From an uncultured Clostridia bacterium (GTDB lineage Bacteria > Bacillota > Clostridia > Oscillospirales > Ruminococcaceae): DNA of 8,847 bases. The stretch covers positions 1 through 8,847 of the forward strand of contig CAMEPN010000046.1 of the NCBI GenBank assembly GCA_945931735.1, in the 5' to 3' direction. Shown piece by piece: positions 6,876-8,847 of the stretch (positions are counted from its first letter, which is position 1; the number at the start of each line of letters is the position of its first letter). Position numbers and translations under genes: made by a program. The notes beneath the pieces are model-generated. The model saw nothing but the letters and a program-made list of their open reading frames with translations. It made no database searches and was not told where the DNA came from.

Positions 6876-7409
6876 ATCCTTTTCGGCGCCGATCTTGTCG
6901 ATCTCTTCGATGTACTTGTCGGTAAGCTTCTGAATGTTCTTCTCCGCTTCCTTAACATCGTCCTCGGTGATCTCGTTCGACTTTTTCTTAGCCTTTATTT
7001 TGTCCATCGCGTCGCGGCGTACATTGCGTACTGCGACCTTGCTTTCCTCGCAGGTCTTGCTTACGGTCTTGCAGAGTTCCTTTCTGCGCTCCTCGGTAAG
7101 CTGCGGGAACATAATTCTCAGCACTCTGCCGTCGTTTGTCGGGTTGATGCCGAGGTCGCTCGCCTGTATCGCCTTCTCGATAGACTTAAGCGTAGAGCTG
7201 TCATAGGGCTGAACAACAAGTATTCTTGCTTCCGCAACGGAGATCGACGCCATCTGATTGATGGGGGTAGCTGCTCCGTAGTAATCAACGGTTATCTTGT
7301 CGAGTACGCCGGGGTTAGCTCTTCCCGCACGGATAGTGCCAAGCTCGCTCTGAAGGGCGTTGATGCATTTGCCCATTCTTTCTTTGGTATTATCAAGAAC
7401 TTCTTTCAT
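6855..7409 (-). CDS. frr: Ribosome recycling factor
   Basis: Cytoplasmic factor that, with EF-G, splits ribosomes left on mRNA after termination so they can be reused. The 184 residues match the usual length of about 185. The first helix ends in ELGTIRAGRANPGVLDKI (22-39). The beta-rich domain II (about 31-105) follows, including VDYYGAATPINQMASIS and ILVVQPYDSSTLKSIEKAI. The long helices of domain I contain EESKVAVRNVRRDAMDKIK (121-139), with the conserved arginines at 128-132 that contact the ribosome. The ATG has GGAG 6 nt upstream (7416-7419). It lies 41 nt after pyrH and overlaps uppS by one base, the common bacterial pyrH-frr-uppS order. Confidence 0.98.
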   Translation of the reverse strand: MKEVLDNTKERMGKCINALQSELGTIRAGRANPGVLDKITVDYYGAATPINQMASISVAEARILVVQPYDSSTLKSIEKAIQASDLGINPTNDGRVLRIMFPQLTEERRKELCKTVSKTCEESKVAVRNVRRDAMDKIKAKKKSNEITEDDVKEAEKNIQKLTDKYIEEIDKIGAEKDKEIMSI

Positions 7410-7450
7410 CTTATACTCCGTTTCCTCAAAGGTTTTGTCTAATTACAGGT

Positions 7451-8185
7451 TCAATTTTCGGGCTTGTGCTTGGTAACAAGTGTTCCGACGCTCCTGCCCA
7501 TTACTGCGTCGTAAATATTGTCCGGATTGTCAAGGTTGAACACGATTATGGGTATATTGTTTTCCGTGCATATAGCGGCAGCGGCGCTGTCCATGACCTG
7601 AAGCTTCTTGACAAGGATATCGTGATGAGTGATAACGCTATACTTAACGGCGTCGGTGAACTTTTTCGGATCCTTGTCGTAAATGCCGTCGACCATGGTT
7701 GCCTTGAGAATAATATCGGCGCCCAGCTCAGCCGCTCTCAGGGCCGCCGCGCTGTCCGTAGAGAAGAACGGGTTGCCCGTTCCGCAGCCGAAAATAACGA
7801 TCCTGCCCTTTTCGAGGTGACGTATCGCTTTGCCGAGAATAAACGGCTCTGCGACCTGCTGCATTGTTATCGCCGTCTGAACGCGGACTGTGCAGCCCAT
7901 GTTTTCCAGAACGTCCGCGACCGCCAATGCGTTCATCGCCGTAGCAAGCATACCGATATGATCGGCGCGCGCTCTGTCCATGCCGTCCGAGCTTCTTCCG
8001 CGCCAGAAATTTCCGCCGCCGACAACAATGCCGATCTGCGCTCCCGCGTCAGCCGCCTTTTTTATGCTCTTACAGATATTATCTATTGTTGGCATATCCA
8101 GACCGCTGCCCTTTTCGCCGGCAAGCGCTTCTCCGCTCAGCTTAAGCAATACTCTCTTGTACTTGGGGCTTTCAATCTCACTCAT
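7451..8185 (-). CDS. pyrH: UMP kinase (uridylate kinase PyrH)
   Basis: Phosphorylates UMP to UDP with ATP in pyrimidine nucleotide synthesis; in bacteria it is a hexamer of the amino-acid-kinase fold, controlled by GTP and UTP. The 244 residues are of family length. Visible motifs: LLKLSGEAL (13-21); VVGGGNFWRGR (54-64); ARADHIGMLATAMNALA (72-88); TGNPFFSTDSAAALRAAE (136-153), the UMP/phosphate region; and VDGIYDKDPKK (165-175), the ATP-side loop. The short N-terminal extension before KRVLLKLSGEA is normal. The ATG is fixed by GGAGG 7 nt upstream. It follows hom by 26 nt and precedes frr by 41 nt, a conserved pairing. No damage seen. Confidence 0.98.
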   Translation of the reverse strand: MSEIESPKYKRVLLKLSGEALAGEKGSGLDMPTIDNICKSIKKAADAGAQIGIVVGGGNFWRGRSSDGMDRARADHIGMLATAMNALAVADVLENMGCTVRVQTAITMQQVAEPFILGKAIRHLEKGRIVIFGCGTGNPFFSTDSAAALRAAELGADIILKATMVDGIYDKDPKKFTDAVKYSVITHHDILVKKLQVMDSAAAAICTENNIPIIVFNLDNPDNIYDAVMGRSVGTLVTKHKPEN

Positions 8186-8192
8186 AAATCAA

Positions 8193-8197
8193 CCTCC
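8193..8197 (-). promoter_or_regulatory. Ribosome binding site of pyrH
   Basis: GGAGG lies 7 nt before the pyrH ATG in the 26-nt gap after hom. It is a strong site with ideal spacing. The gap is too short to hold a full promoter, so pyrH is either co-transcribed with hom or driven from a promoter inside hom. Confidence 0.75.
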
Positions 8198-8211
8198 GTT
8201 ACCTTGACCTA

Positions 8212-8847
8212 TCAATAATCCAGAACGCGTATGCGTCCAAGGATATCGGCTCCGTCGGCTACCTTTGCACACGCATCGGAAGCCTCCTTTTCGGTAAGAA
8301 CGCCTGTGATGAACGCAAGCTCGTTTTCGGGCTGGTTCTTGGAGGAAAGATATTCAACATCGCCGAACAGCGCCTTAATGACCGCCTTTGTTACCTCGGG
8401 GTTCTTTGCGCTTACTCTGATGTAGTTTGCACACTTGAACTCGTCGAACGGCTTTATGAAGTCCTGCGCGCTGTCAGCCCATGTAAGGGAACGGCTGGTT
8501 CCGGAATGCTTGACGGCTGTAACGATATCGGAAACGACCGCGCTCGCGGTGGGGAGCTTTCCTGCGCCCTTTCCGTAGAACACAACGTCGCCCGTTGCGT
8601 CGCCGCGCACCAGTATCGCGTTGAAAACGTCGTTTACTCCCGCAAGCTGGCTTTCGTCCTTGATGACTGCGGGGAAAACTCCTATGGAAACCTTTCCGTC
8701 GTCCTCGCGCTTTGCGCAGCCGATGAGCTTTATCTTCGCGTCAAAGCTGTCGCAGTATTCAACGTCCGCGAGAGTTACCTTAGTAATGCCCTCAGTGTGA
8801 ACACTCTCGGGGTAAACGTGCTTACCGAAAGCGAGCGACGCCAGTAT
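8212..8847 (-). CDS. hom: Homoserine dehydrogenase, C-terminal part (cut by window edge)
   Basis: Cytoplasmic NAD(P)H-dependent enzyme that reduces aspartate semialdehyde to homoserine, the branch point to threonine and methionine. Only the last 211 residues are here, in an open frame running off the right edge; the nucleotide-binding domain and the catalytic Lys expected just before ILASLAFGK lie outside. Visible are the start of the substrate-domain helix (ILASLAFG), then the family's typical IKLIGCA, VFPAVIK and GVNDVFNAILV segments. The hallmark FYGKGAGKLPTASAVVSD follows at fragment residues 90-107. A C-terminal ACT-like regulatory domain (about 140-211, CANYIRVSAKNPEV onward, ending GRIRVLDY) suggests feedback control, usually by threonine. 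It ends 26 nt before pyrH on the same strand. Full length is probably about 400 residues. Confidence 0.95.
   Translation of the reverse strand: MLASLAFGKHVYPESVHTEGITKVTLADVEYCDSFDAKIKLIGCAKREDDGKVSIGVFPAVIKDESQLAGVNDVFNAILVRGDATGDVVFYGKGAGKLPTASAVVSDIVTAVKHSGTSRSLTWADSAQDFIKPFDEFKCANYIRVSAKNPEVTKAVIKALFGDVEYLSSKNQPENELAFITGVLTEKEASDACAKVADGADILGRIRVLDY

Larger units (their letters stand above)
1..8847 (-). other. Probable single transcription unit hom-pyrH-frr-uppS-cdsA-dxr-rseP-ispG-polC
   Basis: All nine genes run in the same direction. Gaps are 26, 41, -1, 23, 74, 15, 8 and 3 nt. No clear promoter or strong terminator is visible between them; the only structured gap is cdsA-dxr. The order from pyrH to polC is familiar in clostridia. 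Whether hom belongs to the same message cannot be decided, since its start is outside the window. Confidence 0.7.

Noticed and set aside
7466..8218. Plus-strand open frame of 250 codons opposite pyrH
   Set aside because: Antisense to an intact UMP kinase with all motifs; the translation is low in sense and rich in Cys, His and Arg, as typical shadow frames are.
1..8847. Mobile elements, CRISPR, toxin-antitoxin, defence or other accessory system
   Set aside because: Every gene is an identified housekeeping gene with intact motifs, and no direct repeats, transposase or integrase sequence is visible.

Overview
The window is a tightly packed block of housekeeping genes, all read from the minus strand. 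In transcription order (right to left) they are hom (3' part only), pyrH, frr, uppS, cdsA, dxr, rseP, ispG and polC (5' part only). I see no convincing gene on the plus strand, and no tRNA, rRNA, CRISPR array, insertion sequence or prophage signal. The presence of PolC (DEDDh exonuclease inserted in a PHP domain), the MEP isoprenoid route, GGAGG-type ribosome binding sites and the order frr-uppS-cdsA-dxr-rseP-ispG-polC point to a Bacillota genome. Gene order and protein style suggest an anaerobic clostridium, perhaps of the Ruminococcaceae/Oscillospiraceae; that family-level placement is inference. Base composition looks mid-range and even across the window.

Right edge to about 7410: the C-terminal half of homoserine dehydrogenase (threonine/methionine synthesis) lies 26 nt upstream of UMP kinase (pyrH), followed by ribosome recycling factor (frr). 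About 6860 to 5290: undecaprenyl diphosphate synthase (uppS) overlaps frr by one base, and CDP-diglyceride synthase (cdsA) follows. At 5217-5290 is the longest gap without a gene, 74 nt, and it is mostly one long hairpin. About 5216 to 1930: DXP reductoisomerase (dxr), the site-2 intramembrane protease RseP, and the iron-sulfur enzyme IspG. From 1926 to the left edge: the first 642 residues of the replicative polymerase PolC.

The genes fit together as a growth and envelope operon. Dxr and IspG make isoprenoid precursors, and UppS condenses them into the C55 lipid carrier for cell wall synthesis. CdsA makes CDP-diacylglycerol for phospholipids. RseP handles membrane proteins and possibly envelope stress signalling. 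PyrH, Frr and PolC serve nucleotide supply, translation and replication. Spacings of 3 to 41 nt, one overlapping start/stop and ribosome binding sites inside upstream genes argue for a polycistronic message. The hairpin between cdsA and dxr is the one place where the message looks punctuated.

I did not find an undescribed system here. The best leads are the cdsA-dxr hairpin, whose pairing is better in the operon-strand RNA than in the other strand, the glycine/arginine-rich linker in PolC, and hom in the place usually held by rpsB-tsf upstream of pyrH.
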